Of a DNA stretch of 64,000 bases, positions 50,295-61,648 are shown piece by piece. The position numbers and the translations under genes are program-made. This DNA is from Huiozyma naganishii CBS 8797 (lineage: Eukaryota > Ascomycota > Saccharomycetes > Saccharomycetales > Saccharomycetaceae). Each line of letters opens with the position of its first letter. The stretch's first letter is position 1. A model generated the notes under the pieces. It saw only the letters and a list, made by a program, of their open reading frames with translations, was not told the DNA's origin and ran no database searches. Location of the stretch: the NCBI RefSeq assembly GCF_000348985.1, contig NC_035923.1, positions 1,346,757 through 1,410,756 of the forward strand, given 5' to 3'.

Positions 50295-53200
50295 ATGCAA
50301 AGCTACACCGGATCAGAAGACGAGTTATACAGTAGCACTTTTGAAGAAGCTTTTGAAGAAATGAACCATTCCGACCCGCCATCGGAATCGGAGTCTGAAT
50401 TCGACTTTACCCCTCCGACGAAAGGCGACACAAACGCGTGCAATTCCCTGCCGCAACAGGCCGTCCCATCACAGTCCGGTCCTGAACCATGCACGGTCGA
50501 AGTCTCGGATCGCTACACTGTCATTGAAGGTTACCTCGTCTTTATCAACAAGAACGGCACCAAAGCCGTGCGTTCTTACATTCCCCAAAGCAATACTATA
50601 AACAAGAGGGAGGGAGAAGTGCTTGAAAAACTGAACATTATAGATATGAACGAGTTATACAACAGGTACAGCTACTCTGATCTTATTCCCTGCTCCTCAT
50701 CAAAATTGTTTGACTACATGGGGACAGAGACTGTTTCTGTTATCGAAACGGAATCAGGTTTCCAAATTGCCAGTGGCCGCCAGAAGTCGGAGGCCAGGCC
50801 AATGCAAGTCATCCGCTACCGCCCTCTGCACAAAAAGATCAAGTGTTTGTATTATGTCAGCCCCCAAGACACAATCCAGATCGCCACTAACATCAATTAC
50901 GTTCCGATATCAACCGTCCGTGAGGTGGGATTTTACAAGGAGAAACTGTGTTTGCATAACTTGCGCTTTAACGACAACGACTTGGAACTTATCGGCCTGT
51001 TCCTGAAGGAAAATTCATCCATGCGGGACCGTATCTCTTTCGTATTTATGAAGTTCTACACGGAAGTGTGTGCTGGAGTTGTCAAAACAAATTACACCAG
51101 GGACAGATATGGGGAAATCTGCCCCTTCCCACGCGAGGTCGCCTCTGCTACGCTAGCGGGCTATGTCCATAATCTAACCGTCTTTTTATATCTAGACGAG
51201 GTTTCCGACAAGATAAGTTGTGCCGAAAAAGCGGCAAGACCGAAGAAAACTGTGTCGCTGTTCGACGGTGCCTTGGGAGACGAGATGCTTCTTCAAAATG
51301 CACTATACTGGAGGGAAATCATCACGAACAGCTCTCACACCGACTATCTCATTAGTCTCTGTCGGCTGGCCACCGTCAACCTCAACCGGGTCACTGCCGC
51401 GAAGGTCGAATTTCTCTCGGTGTCCCAGTACCGCCACGTTCTGGATGCCATCAAGGCCTGGACAACGTATTCTGCCTTGTACCCCCAAACCGTGGGCGAG
51501 TCCGAGGATGTCAGTGACCTGTTCACGAATAAGAAATCACAAGCATGGAAGTCACTTACCACAACGTACTCTCTGCTGTATGACCAATTGAAGACCGAAA
51601 ACAGGAACATCGTCAGAGAACTCGGACCTTTAAATTGCATTGTGGGAAACAAGAGCTTCTCGAGGGGCTATCTCGTGGTAGCTCTAAGGCGACGTACCAA
51701 GCGCGAGTTTGAGAGAGCATTGCAGGCGCTTAATCGATTCTTCAGCAATATCTTGAAGGTGGACATTGTTGCAGAGCAACTACTCAGGGACCGGTCCATC
51801 GATGTTTCCGAAGACGTGCAGGCTGTTAATTTGTCGTTTCTCAGACTTTTTGTAGGAAATACCTTAACTAGTGTGCTTCCGTGCAAGAAGCGAGCAATAT
51901 CTGACAGCGAAAAGAAAGAGGTTTTCCGCCTAGTCAACGTCTGTGCCCGTGCCATTATCTGGATGATATTTATCGGGACGGGCCTGCCATATCTGTTCCC
52001 AGAGATCGTTCGACTAAAGTTTTCCGGGAGTGATCGAAATATCTACATCGATCCGACCACCCGCGGTCTCGAGATCCGGACAACGTCCTCGATGGCTCAG
52101 ACTAACAGGCGGTCGACTAAGTTGTTGGACACGACTACCTCCAACTACCTCTTCTTCTACATAATGATCATAGTTTCGCTGCGCAACGATGTGGTTGGTT
52201 CGGAGTTTGCGGGTATGTCCCGAGATCTCTACAATGAGATGGGGTCGAAGGTACCGACCCCTCCCAACAAAGGTACAGACATGGTCGCTGTGTCGCTCTC
52301 GGACAGAGATTACTCCTATCAAGTTATTCACACCTTTTTATTTGCTGATGTGCTTGCCGGGAAATTGCTTAAATACGAGCAGTTTAACAGAAGGACCGGT
52401 CAGTATCCTCGCTCAGTTCATAAAAACGCTTGCTTGAACTTCAGGGAGCTCCGTTATGGGATTATGTACTTCATGCGGAAGCACGCAAATATGGAGAAGA
52501 TAACTCTGGCCGTCAATGCTGTTGAGGAGTATGCTGGATACATTGCCGTCACTGGTAGCCGGGTCTATGACCGCAATGACAGTGCTAAATCCTTCATAGA
52601 CTCCGAAATAGCGTTGGCCTGGCATAGGTTCCTTGGTCTTGAAATGACTAGGGAAGTGACGGCAGCAAAAAAGGAGGAAAGCGATAAGAGAAAATACCGG
52701 CCACAGGGATCTCCAGGGGATTTGGTCGTTGCTGGGCGGCTGCTATATGGCGAAACCTTTTTGTTTAGGAAGGGACAACAGGACGTGGCTAATGCAGTAT
52801 ATCTGGGTACTGAACATTTGATTCCAGTCCAGGCCCCACCAGGTTCTGGGAAGACAGTACTGTTTCAGATTCCATTGATTGCTGTGAAGAAGAGGAATTC
52901 GGTACCGAAGGTGGTGTCTTTTGTGTTTGTGCCGTACATTCCGTTGAAGGCCAACATGATTGACCGCTTGAAAACGAGGGGAATACTAGATGTCGGGGAT
53001 GTAATTGAACTGTGGCGGAATGGAGACAGCATCGAGGAGCGAACACTAACCGCTGATGTATATGTTGGAACCTTCCGCGATATGGGCACTGATGCCTGTA
53101 AAAGGCTAATCGGCGGCTGGTACCAAAATTTCAAAAAGACCTTTTTGGGATTAATTGTAGTCGATGAGGTCCAAAACTTCAAATCCGTACTCGGCTTCGG

Positions 53201-54230
53201 GTCAAAATTGTACAAATCAATTTGTCAAATTAATTTTGGTTTAGCGTGGAAAGTCGTGGTTTTATCCAGCACGATCGGGTGGCAAGGGTTTGCGAAACCT
53301 CTGCAGAGAATAGGGTTCGAGACGCCATTAACCACGGAGCTATCATTGGACTCAAAGTGCTACGTCCACAACTTAGTAGATGAAATGCCACTTGCTAGTT
53401 CTGTCAAGTGGTTTGCAGAGTGTGCCTCGTCCAAATTGTGTCTGGAAAGGGCTGTAATACTGGTGAACCAATTTATGGCCTCCGAAGAAAAGTCGAAGGC
53501 TATTCTGGTTTGCCGCACAAGGGAACAGGTAGGCATACTTGCAAGAGATCTAGTTGCGCACGATTCGCTTTACATTCATGATCAACTGAGCGATGTAGAT
53601 CAGGGACACGCCATGCGAGTGTTCACCGAAGATCCGTCAAAAAGGGTACTCATCGGCACAAAGGACGTGACCGAGGGTATTGATGTGCAGAACTTACAGC
53701 TTGTCGTCCTCGTCGATTATCTCCCTTCAGTCGAGGTGTTTGTTCAGGCTGCCGGAAGGATACGAGGAGACGGATTATGTATAGTCCTTTGGTCGTCCTC
53801 CAGTAATGACGGCGCTCCTGGCAGACTAACCCCTGGGTGCTTAACCCCACAGCTGAATAGTTTTTACGTGTTGAGTCAAAAAGGGCATGTGGGCTGCTGT
53901 GGGGACTACAATACGAAGAACCTTCGCCCAGTTGAATTTGTCGAGCGGGTGTTCCCAAAAATGGTGGAGTTTCCCATACTGAACAAGAACCAATGGGAGG
54001 CATTCGATGACGAGCGGTTGCCCAGAACATTATCTACGAGAAAGTCGTCACTTACTTCAGAATCGAATAGCGTCACAGGTTCACATTCTGGCTACTCCTT
54101 CGAAAGGTCCCGGACCGACCCGACCACACTCTTTACCGTCCCGCCGATTGCCACCCCCGCCCAAATACGGATGGCAAGCAAATACCCAGCAGTCCACCTG
54201 GAACGCCTTCACCAAGCGAACCGCCAGTGA
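50295..54230 (+). CDS. Y'-element-type subtelomeric DNA helicase
   Basis: The 1311-residue protein matches helicases encoded by S. cerevisiae Y' elements and relatives. The N-terminal half carries the conserved telomere-helicase region. The superfamily 2 motor starts near residue 830 with Walker A APPGSGKT (K853), a DEVQ box (D957), a motif III-like LSST, motif V-like IGTKDVTEGID and motif VI QAAGRIRGDG (about 1150). The cysteine-containing tail GHVGCCGDYN is typical of Y' proteins. Base composition is richer in G and C than in neighbouring genes. The frame stops at 54230, but another phase from about 54182 to 54619 encodes Ser/Thr/Pro-rich sequence with PPVKRAKVG, so the protein probably continued through a frameshift. 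Y' helicases are linked to telomerase-independent survival. Confidence 0.88.
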   Translation: MQSYTGSEDELYSSTFEEAFEEMNHSDPPSESESEFDFTPPTKGDTNACNSLPQQAVPSQSGPEPCTVEVSDRYTVIEGYLVFINKNGTKAVRSYIPQSNTINKREGEVLEKLNIIDMNELYNRYSYSDLIPCSSSKLFDYMGTETVSVIETESGFQIASGRQKSEARPMQVIRYRPLHKKIKCLYYVSPQDTIQIATNINYVPISTVREVGFYKEKLCLHNLRFNDNDLELIGLFLKENSSMRDRISFVFMKFYTEVCAGVVKTNYTRDRYGEICPFPREVASATLAGYVHNLTVFLYLDEVSDKISCAEKAARPKKTVSLFDGALGDEMLLQNALYWREIITNSSHTDYLISLCRLATVNLNRVTAAKVEFLSVSQYRHVLDAIKAWTTYSALYPQTVGESEDVSDLFTNKKSQAWKSLTTTYSLLYDQLKTENRNIVRELGPLNCIVGNKSFSRGYLVVALRRRTKREFERALQALNRFFSNILKVDIVAEQLLRDRSIDVSEDVQAVNLSFLRLFVGNTLTSVLPCKKRAISDSEKKEVFRLVNVCARAIIWMIFIGTGLPYLFPEIVRLKFSGSDRNIYIDPTTRGLEIRTTSSMAQTNRRSTKLLDTTTSNYLFFYIMIIVSLRNDVVGSEFAGMSRDLYNEMGSKVPTPPNKGTDMVAVSLSDRDYSYQVIHTFLFADVLAGKLLKYEQFNRRTGQYPRSVHKNACLNFRELRYGIMYFMRKHANMEKITLAVNAVEEYAGYIAVTGSRVYDRNDSAKSFIDSEIALAWHRFLGLEMTREVTAAKKEESDKRKYRPQGSPGDLVVAGRLLYGETFLFRKGQQDVANAVYLGTEHLIPVQAPPGSGKTVLFQIPLIAVKKRNSVPKVVSFVFVPYIPLKANMIDRLKTRGILDVGDVIELWRNGDSIEERTLTADVYVGTFRDMGTDACKRLIGGWYQNFKKTFLGLIVVDEVQNFKSVLGFGSKLYKSICQINFGLAWKVVVLSSTIGWQGFAKPLQRIGFETPLTTELSLDSKCYVHNLVDEMPLASSVKWFAECASSKLCLERAVILVNQFMASEEKSKAILVCRTREQVGILARDLVAHDSLYIHDQLSDVDQGHAMRVFTEDPSKRVLIGTKDVTEGIDVQNLQLVVLVDYLPSVEVFVQAAGRIRGDGLCIVLWSSSSNDGAPGRLTPGCLTPQLNSFYVLSQKGHVGCCGDYNTKNLRPVEFVERVFPKMVEFPILNKNQWEAFDDERLPRTLSTRKSSLTSESNSVTGSHSGYSFERSRTDPTTLFTVPPIATPAQIRMASKYPAVHLERLHQANRQ

Positions 54231-54619
54231 AGCGAGCGAAGGTAGGGCATGTCTCTGGCGGTTCAGCAACGACGTCAGCCAGTACCAGCGAGAAGGACAG
54301 TGCATTGTTGGTTAACAGCAGCGATGATTCTCCTGGAACTACACTGAGTGTGCTCCCGTATCTTCAAGTTTGCGACCGCTATGTTAAGAAAGATAGCGTT
54401 CCTTCTGCTACTCAACACCCAGTTAATCGTAGTGTGATCCCTCTCTTGACAAGGGGTGCAAGGTCTCCAGGTGGTACTACTCCCACAAGACCTGCTCCGA
54501 GGAAGAACCCACGTGTACCGCCACTTGTGAGGACCAAGCGTGTACCGACCACTTCTCCCACCAGCAATACTTCTCAGGATGAGACCGTGTTGGGTGCTCA
54601 AAACTCGCCTGTTAGTTGA
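54182..54619 (+). pseudogene. Out-of-frame C-terminal extension of helicase 1
   Basis: In a different phase from the helicase, this stretch reads PPGTPSPSEPPVKRAKVG and then Ser/Thr/Pro-rich sequence for about 130 residues before a stop at 54619. Y' helicases carry such low-complexity tails. A single indel around 54160-54200 would join it to the helicase. It may be a real mutation or a sequence error. Confidence 0.45.
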
Positions 54620-56269
54620 ACGTGATGTTGCTGCAATTTTATGGGATTGTGAACCAAGGAACGGCAGTATCTGCAAGACGAATTAACTTTTATCATTTCT
54701 GAAGAGTCAGTAAAAATACGAGCATGGTTTCGTGCCTGGTGTAGTTTAGTTACCGTGTCTCGGCATGTGCTGTTGCAGGGAGGATGACCAAGTTTGTGCT
54801 TGGACTACGGGAGCTAAATTAATTGTCGGTTATTATGCTTTTAGGTGGTTCCTTGTGTAAAATTCTTGTACAGTATTACCCTTCAATGAGAACTTTGGAG
54901 TGACGGTACGGTGTTCTTATTTCCCCGGACAGCGTATTGCTTGGTTCCTCGTGTTACGCGTCGACGTACTGTAGATTGCTTGGTACCACACCCGATGGAT
55001 GTGTAATGAGGAGAGTAAGATCGGCATGAAAATACTTAAGATACTGCCTTCCAACTACAGTCCCAACGTCTATACTACTCCAGTACTTTTGATTCTATCA
55101 CTCAGAGTCTTCTCTGTGCTGTCGATGATCTTTCAGATTAAGCGATGCATCAAAGCAATAAACAAGGTATATAGTTACCGTTTGATTTCTGTGTATTGCA
55201 ATAGGAAGCTCCCGTTTCTTAACCATTGACTAAAACTCTTCGCCATTGATCAAATCCGTAGTATTTCGAGCATATAATCATGGCTCTAACTCTGTAATCG
55301 CTAGGATACCGATGAGAAGGTAGCTTTCACGTTCGCACCTAAAGATCGGGTGTTTGACTTGTAGCAGAGTACTGTTCTAGAAGGGAACATAATCACAATT
55401 TCCAAAACCAAAAACTACATTTCGACGATCAGAAATTGTTGAAATTACGCTAGGAAAAAAGGTGCTGTGTCATATAAAAAAGAGTGGTGATTGGTTTGTC
55501 TCGCATATGCCTCGTTGCCACATATCCTCACTTTAGTGCCTGCGGAATACAAAATCAAGGGTTAAATGCTTGGAGTTAAACCACTCGCCAAAACTGTACA
55601 GAACAAATACTTGCTATCGCAGCATTGTACTGTTCAACTGCCATTGTACAGTGGTCTCAATGACCTTGTAGAACCTCATTCATACTGTCTGGGTCCACAG
55701 AACAGAGAAGGGGCCTTACCGTTGAAGAGTTTGTTCACACGATATGTTCCATTTCCGAAAGAGTTTATTGAGCTACAGAATCTCAGTTTTCTACTTCCGG
55801 TGGGCCTTCGAAATTTGGACCCATGGTTTGTCAAATACTGTAACAAGCCAGACCTTGGAAGTGATAGAACAATGCACACTGGGGAAATAAAGAATTCGAT
55901 AGAGGAGAGACCCAACTACACAGTTGAACATTCAAGACAGTTCCGGGAGCAATTCCTGCCACATGCAGGGCCTTCGAGTCCTCCGCCGTTTCTCTGACTG
56001 GAAACCAAAAATGTGTTGCATATTTCCAGAACGGGACTGTATTTCCCTTTTGTGACAGATAGGAACAAAATAACGTACAAAGGAGGAATGCCAGTTCCCT
56101 GTTCAGATCGCTGTATTTTCCTTCAGGGAGAAAGAGGTGGGTTTGCCGAGTGCTTAACAAATCGTATGATCCCACGGGACGAGGTAGTTTGGATGGGGTG
56201 GGATATCCTTTCCCAATTTTTATATAACCAGGGATATATGGTACATCTCACTCTCCATTGCGTGTTGAA
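54620..56269. other. Subtelomeric stretch without a clear gene
   Basis: One ATG frame of 143 residues (55566-55997) is open but shows no family features. Other frames are short. This lies between helicase 1 and the adhesin remnant. Confidence 0.35.
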
Positions 56270-57618
56270 ATCCCAACAGACCATACCCCGAAGACGGTTG
56301 GGAACTTCAAAACAGTTTACTGGCGACGGTTTTTCTGTTGCACGCAATTCTAGCGCAGACGGTAACCGACGGACTAATTGTCACAGATAGCATTACCTTA
56401 ACTGGAGATCGCGTGTTTAACGGTAACGTGTCAGTGGAGGAAGGTGCCAGTTTGACCCTGACGGGCGGATGCTATACGTTCAATAACGATCTGAACTTCT
56501 ACGGCAATTTGTATTTGACGCGTACGACTGCGGCAGTTCGTTATTCGATGCTACTGCCTCCCCTATCAACATTACTGGTACAGCAGAATTTAATTTTTCC
56601 AACATTACAACGCTGAACCCCCAAACCTTTCTTAATTCAGGACAACTGTAATTAAGAAGTAATACAGAAATGCATCTGACACAGGGTGCTCGATATACGC
56701 TTTTCAAAGTTTCATGAACAAGGGTGCAATATATATTGAAAAGCCTAATAAACTCTCAGTAATAGGATTTGATATTATCAGTCCACTCGGCGTCCCAGTT
56801 GTGAACGACGGTCTCATAAGTGTTAACCGCCTGTCGCCAATATTCAACTCGACAACGGTGAATGCTCGTGGTCAATCAATGTTTGCAGTTCTGTGGGAGA
56901 TGCGAGGATCTGGAACAATAGATATAACGAATGGGGTCTTGGTTTTTATGTCGTCACAATACTATGAAAGTCAGAACATCGTCTTGAAAGACTCGGTTTT
57001 ATTAGTATATCTTTCTGGAATTTCCAGTGCTTCCATGCATGGACTAAGCAGTTCCATGATACTTTTGTTGCACCCCCAGATTACGAGTTCAACGCCACCG
57101 TACAAGATGGAAAAATACCTGTCAAAGGGGATGGCATAACCCTTACGATAACAGATCTAGATAATCTCGTTACAACCCGCGACTTGATACAAAAAGATAT
57201 GACCGTCATTTTTTGAGGGCAACAAACAATATTTCCTGCTTTAGTGTTCAAGAATCCCTTCTCTCTCGTCCCGGAACAGAAAACGACCACAGAAGTACTG
57301 GGTGGTACGCTCGCTGTGGAATACGTCACCTCCTACTCAAGAATTGAGGAGAACGGGACTTGCGGGTTTGGAAGCACGGTGTACACAACGACATTTTTGA
57401 CTTTTATCAATGCAAAGTCTTCAAGCTACCGCTCCTCCAGTGTGAGTTTGTATGTGTCCCATTCATCCCGCACGCCGCTGGTGAGTAGCAGCAGTGTTGT
57501 TTCGTCGAGGAGTCACTCATCCAGTTGGGGTGAGTCAACTACACCTTCAGTATCGAGTTCTTCTCGTAGTTCCACAAGTGGTCTCCATGAGCTATCTCAT
57601 TTGTGGCACATAAGTTAG
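56270..57618 (+). pseudogene. HYR/IFF-like cell-wall adhesin remnant
   Basis: Three successive frames in changing phase resemble the hyphally regulated cell-wall protein N-terminal domain (PF11765 type). The first (about 56270-56616) has a hydrophobic signal-like core (SLLATVFLLHAILAQ) but no ATG, then DGLIVTDSITLTGDRVFNG and YTFNNDLNFYGNLYL. The second (56714-57139) has NKGAIYIEKPNKLSVIGFD and GSGTIDITNGVL. The third (57244-57618) has GTCGFGSTVYTTTFL, then a Ser-rich stalk that stops early. Loss of the start codon, at least two frameshifts and truncation make it a pseudogene. Such adhesins mediate surface binding in Candida and Nakaseomyces. Confidence 0.65.
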
Positions 57619-58627
57619 GCGATGGTGCAGATGTCAGAGACTGATGCAATGACTGATTACATAAAAAGTGCTTTTTCTAAACTATGTTCTCTTCAATGCA
57701 GAGGCACGGGTGGCAGGCTGATTGGAAAAAGTTTCACTATTCCATGGTATCTCGTTGTCGTTCCGACGATGGGTGTGGAACATTTTTTGCCTAAAGGTTT
57801 TTTTTTGAATGATGTGGATGGGGGGCGTATGGCAGTGGTTTGTGCGAAATACTGTGTTGGGTATTGGATGATAGGATATTCTGTTACTGAACTAGTCAGC
57901 CCATTACAATTAAGAATTGGTCTGTGTAATGCTAAACCAAGTAAAGTATGAGGAGGTATTCTGTTTATGACTCATATTGGAATATCTGTTACCATCAAGT
58001 ATACTCTACCTCTCCATACTGGCTATCCTGGTAAATCTACAATAAGATGAGAGGGCATTTCTTCTCACATTGAATTATGACTTTGAAACTGGGAAGTAGG
58101 ATAAAAGTATGTATGTAGCCTTGCATGGGGCCTCGACCAGGATAAGTTTTCTCGGATGCATACATCATGCACTAAACGACTCACGCTACTCTCAAGGTTA
58201 TCTCGTCTCAGACATGTAGTACACCGGCTCAACCATAATGGAGATATCAGCTGCTTTCGGTGATGTAGTTTTCTTTCCGTGCTGAAACTGCACTTGCTCC
58301 CACTTGTCCGAGGAATCTCGACACAGGGTTAAAATAAAAGCCAAGGCAAGGGGCTTCTGAAGAGTTTGCATCGCCTATTTGAGAAAATACGTACGATATT
58401 TTGTCAAGATAAAACATAGACAACAAAACGCCCTACAGCCTCGTTTAAGTGCCCGCACCTTTCATCTCGTGGAGTCCCAAAAAGGTTTCAGTATTCCCTA
58501 ATCGGGATATTTTTGACTCGCCATTCCCCCACCTCTGCATTGTTGGAAAGCAAACAAACCTCAGTTTCCCCATTTGGAAAGCGTTTTGTTTATAGTTGAT
58601 TTTCCTCCATGTCGTTTTTCCTTTATG
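57619..58627. other. Subtelomeric stretch without a clear gene
   Basis: No recognisable gene or repeat is seen up to the first assembly gap; one 109-codon frame (57622-57951) has no family features. Confidence 0.4.
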
Positions 58628-58647
58628 NNNNNNNNNNNNNNNNNNNN
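58628..58647. other. Assembly gap (20 N)
   Basis: Twenty unresolved bases. The equal length of this gap and the one at 59323 suggests a placeholder rather than a measured distance. Confidence 0.98.
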
Positions 58648-59322
58648 GTGTACTCTTTCGAAAATTCTGACGCGGGTGTGTGTCTAGGGAATCTCCCAAC
58701 TCCACCGGGAATAACTACAACATCCTACACCAGAGGGTCGATCACGAAGGCTTCCACCACCACGACAAGATCTACCGTTACTGTGGGCACTGACGGAAAC
58801 ACCACCCCTGTTAACATCGTGGTGGTTGAGACGCCTATTTCCGACAACACGCCTTTGACTGAGACATCGTACACCAGAGGCTCGATCACGAAGGCTTCCA
58901 CCATCACGACAAGGTCTACCATTACTGTGGGCACTGACGGAAACACCACTCCTGTTAACATTGTGGTGGTTGAGACGCCTATTTCCGACAACACGCCTTT
59001 GACTGGAAGTGTTTCCCCAACTGGTAATACCCAGATAATAAGCACCATACCCTCACATGGTTACCATAATATAACAACTGGCGAGGGATCGTCGACGAAA
59101 ACTCCAAACACAGGCACTGCACCTCCTACCACCGCGAATACGTTGAAAACTACCCAAGAATACACCACACTAACCTCCACGGTTGTTGTGTGTGACTGTT
59201 CTGTGAAGTCCTCCAATGGCGTGTATGTTCCTACACACATTACTTTCCCCGTTGGCTCTCCTCCTACGAACGTAGTGGGCAAGTCTTACACAACTACAAT
59301 TCTTGTCACTTCCCTTCGAAAC
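58648..59322 (+). CDS. FLO-type flocculin fragment between gaps
   Basis: The segment is open throughout (225 codons) but lacks both ends. It begins YSFENSDAGVC, like the end of the PA14 lectin domain of Flo1-type flocculins, then PTPPG. Two 48-residue Thr-rich repeats with TTRSTVTVGTDGNTTPV and IVVVETP follow, comparable to the Flo repeat pattern. A spacer and a Thr-rich unit with VVVCDCSVKSSNGVYVP and a TTILVTS end complete the segment. Flocculins are GPI-anchored, mannose-binding adhesins. The missing N-terminal domain and rest of the stalk are presumably in unplaced sequence, since repeats collapse assemblies. Confidence 0.75.
58720..59007 (+). repeat. Two tandem 144-bp flocculin repeats
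   Basis: Units start at 58720 and 58864 and differ at only a few bases. Each encodes 48 residues, beginning TSYTRGSITKAST. The true copy number is unknown because gaps flank the fragment. Confidence 0.9.
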
Positions 59323-59342
59323 NNNNNNNNNNNNNNNNNNNN
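59323..59342. other. Assembly gap (20 N)
   Basis: Second placeholder-like run of 20 unresolved bases, directly after the flocculin fragment. Confidence 0.98.
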
Positions 59343-61648
59343 AAGATGAGTGTCTGTTGATGGCCAGCAAGAAAGGCATCAGAAATGGCAGTTAGAGATG
59401 AGTAGTTTCTTTGCTGTTGTATTGAGACTTGGTAGTATCTGTAATATGTATCAATACTTTATTTGAACGGATCGATTAGACCGGAGTAGGCGAGTAATTG
59501 CCAGTTGTTGTTGGATACTGCAATAGTTACCAGTGACGTTTGGTTGGATGACTGGCATAATAATCAGCAGTATCAATGCTGTTCCGTAGACAGAGATAAT
59601 TCAACCTATAATATTGAGTTTTAATTGAAGTTAGAGCAGCCTCTTTATAACAGTAAATGGAAGTTTAGCAGCGAGGTTCAATTACCATTGGATCAACTTG
59701 TCTATCACAATAAATGGAATTTAAGCGGTGAGGTTCCGTTTGATCTACAGTAGGCTGTGTGCACGGGAAGTTTAGCAGTAGGATAGATTAACATTGCTAT
59801 TTTATCAGTAGGATAGATTAACATTGCTATTTTATTAGTGGCAGCGATGTTCAGTTGGATTTAACTTGCGTTGATTGCCACAATAAATGCATACTTAGCA
59901 GTGAGGTTTATTAGGATTACCATACAATGTTTGCCACAGTTAATGGAAAGTATAGCAGCAGTTGGGTATAATCTGTGATGTAGAAATAACCCTTAGAAGA
60001 GAGTTTCATTTTAAAGAAGGTTCGTTGCCACAGTTAACTGGTAGGATGGATTACCGTCGTATGTTTTTCATAGTATATCAAAAGTTTAGCAGAGAGGTTC
60101 ATATTAACGTGCGTTCGTTGCCGCAGTCAATGGAAGCTTAGCAGTAAGATGGATTACCGTCGTAAGTTTGTCAAACTAAATATCGGTAGCGGGGCATCTA
60201 TCGGTTTTATTGTAAGCAGAGTAAATGAGAGTTTAACCGTCCGTTTCAGCTGGGGATAGTTGAGACCGGTCCACAAAAGTAACCGTCTATTGAAAGAAAC
60301 TGGCAGTTAAATTCATTTCAGTTGAGTTAACCAGAAGAGGCATCGTAGAGTTTATTTCAGAGGTTTGCCACAAATAGTGGCTGGTATCGCGGAGTAACCA
60401 ATTGAACGTGTATGACTGTGCAGGGCGCTGGCCAGTTGCCGTTGACATTTGGTTGAGTAGTTTAGCGAATGCCGTTCTTTGCACGTCAATGATTGTGTGA
60501 CAGTGGGACAGACAGAGTTTAATACCTCGGGGTATCCTTGCGGTGTGTGTTTACCTCCCGCTGGTAATACCTTCTTTGTCCCTGGGCATAGTCTCGTCGC
60601 TGTTTAGATGGCTGGCACGGGGTGCTTACAAAACTACTCCTGTCATGAAGCAGACGTGGGTGGGTGGCTTGGGCTAGGCTGGCTTCTCTTGCCTTGTTGC
60701 TTCTTCGAGACGGGGAGAGGAGAGTCTTCCATTCGCATTCTCTAAAAAAAAAAAGTATACATAGGGAAGAGTTCACAGTGTGAAGAGAGGGCGATATCGC
60801 ATGGAGTGTCACCTTCATGACTTCTAATCAAACGGTTATGTTCTCATGCTCACTTCAGCGGGTAGCCGGAGTGTCAGACCTGGAGTCCCGGGAGAGAGGA
60901 TGTCATGAGATGGGGTGTTGAGACTACGACAGCCGTTGTTTGAAGAGCGTCTTCGACTGGCTAGTGCTGCAGTCTTTTCTGGTTCGGTGACAGACGTTCC
61001 ATGGGCATCTGTACCGTGGTCTTTATTATTCTGCGTTTCCACTAAGAAGACGGTGCAGGTGACAGCGACGGTTTGCGTTACTTCAGCGATGGAGAAAGGA
61101 TTATCTGTGACAGAGTTGATGTGGTGGCTGGTACATTTGGGTTTGAGTATGGATTGATCAACAAAGAGTTCATCCAGAGACAGAATCTGTCATCCAGGTT
61201 CCATATTTCCTACTGGCCAAAGGTTACGGAGGATGTGTCTTATCCGTTTATATCCAAAGTGAAGTGATCTCAATTACTATATGACGGAGATTATAAGAGG
61301 TAAATGCATTGAAGAACAGCAGCATTTACAGTGAGCAACTGAGTCTTTGAGGTGTGTGTTTCTTACTTATGTCTACATCAAGTGACGAGTGTCTGTCGAT
61401 CACAGAGAAGAGGCATCATACCTTGAAAGTTGATTACTTTCTCTGTTGTATTTGTTAGACGGAGAATCTGGGCTATCTATAATGCAGATATTCTAGAGTG
61501 TATCAATACCTTATATAAAAGGTTTAATTAGACTGGGAAATGCATCAGTGCTGGTCATTTAGGGTGGAATGTTGAAGGCAATAGTTGGATGAACTCTGCA
61601 TTTCTCTCATATTAATTAGCAGCATCAGTGCTCTTAGCTGGATGTTAG
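59343..61648. repeat. Noncoding subtelomeric repeats, including a degenerate minisatellite
   Basis: From about 59650 to 60175 a unit of roughly 55-60 bases recurs imperfectly, with landmarks AGTTTAGCAG..GAGGTTC and TGCCACA.TAATGGA. Within it a 30-base unit (CAGTAGGATAGATTAACATT and ten more bases) is perfectly doubled at 59776-59835. Segment 59343-59550 is related to 61376-61560 (GAGTGTCTGT.GAT, GTATCAATAC, TTAGAC.GG). Between 60180 and 61270 there are short frames on both strands with no recognisable family. Confidence 0.6.

Noticed and set aside
60519..61267. Short frames on both strands in the repeat-rich region
   Set aside because: None has a recognisable family, and they overlap each other; sequence nearby is repetitive and noncoding.
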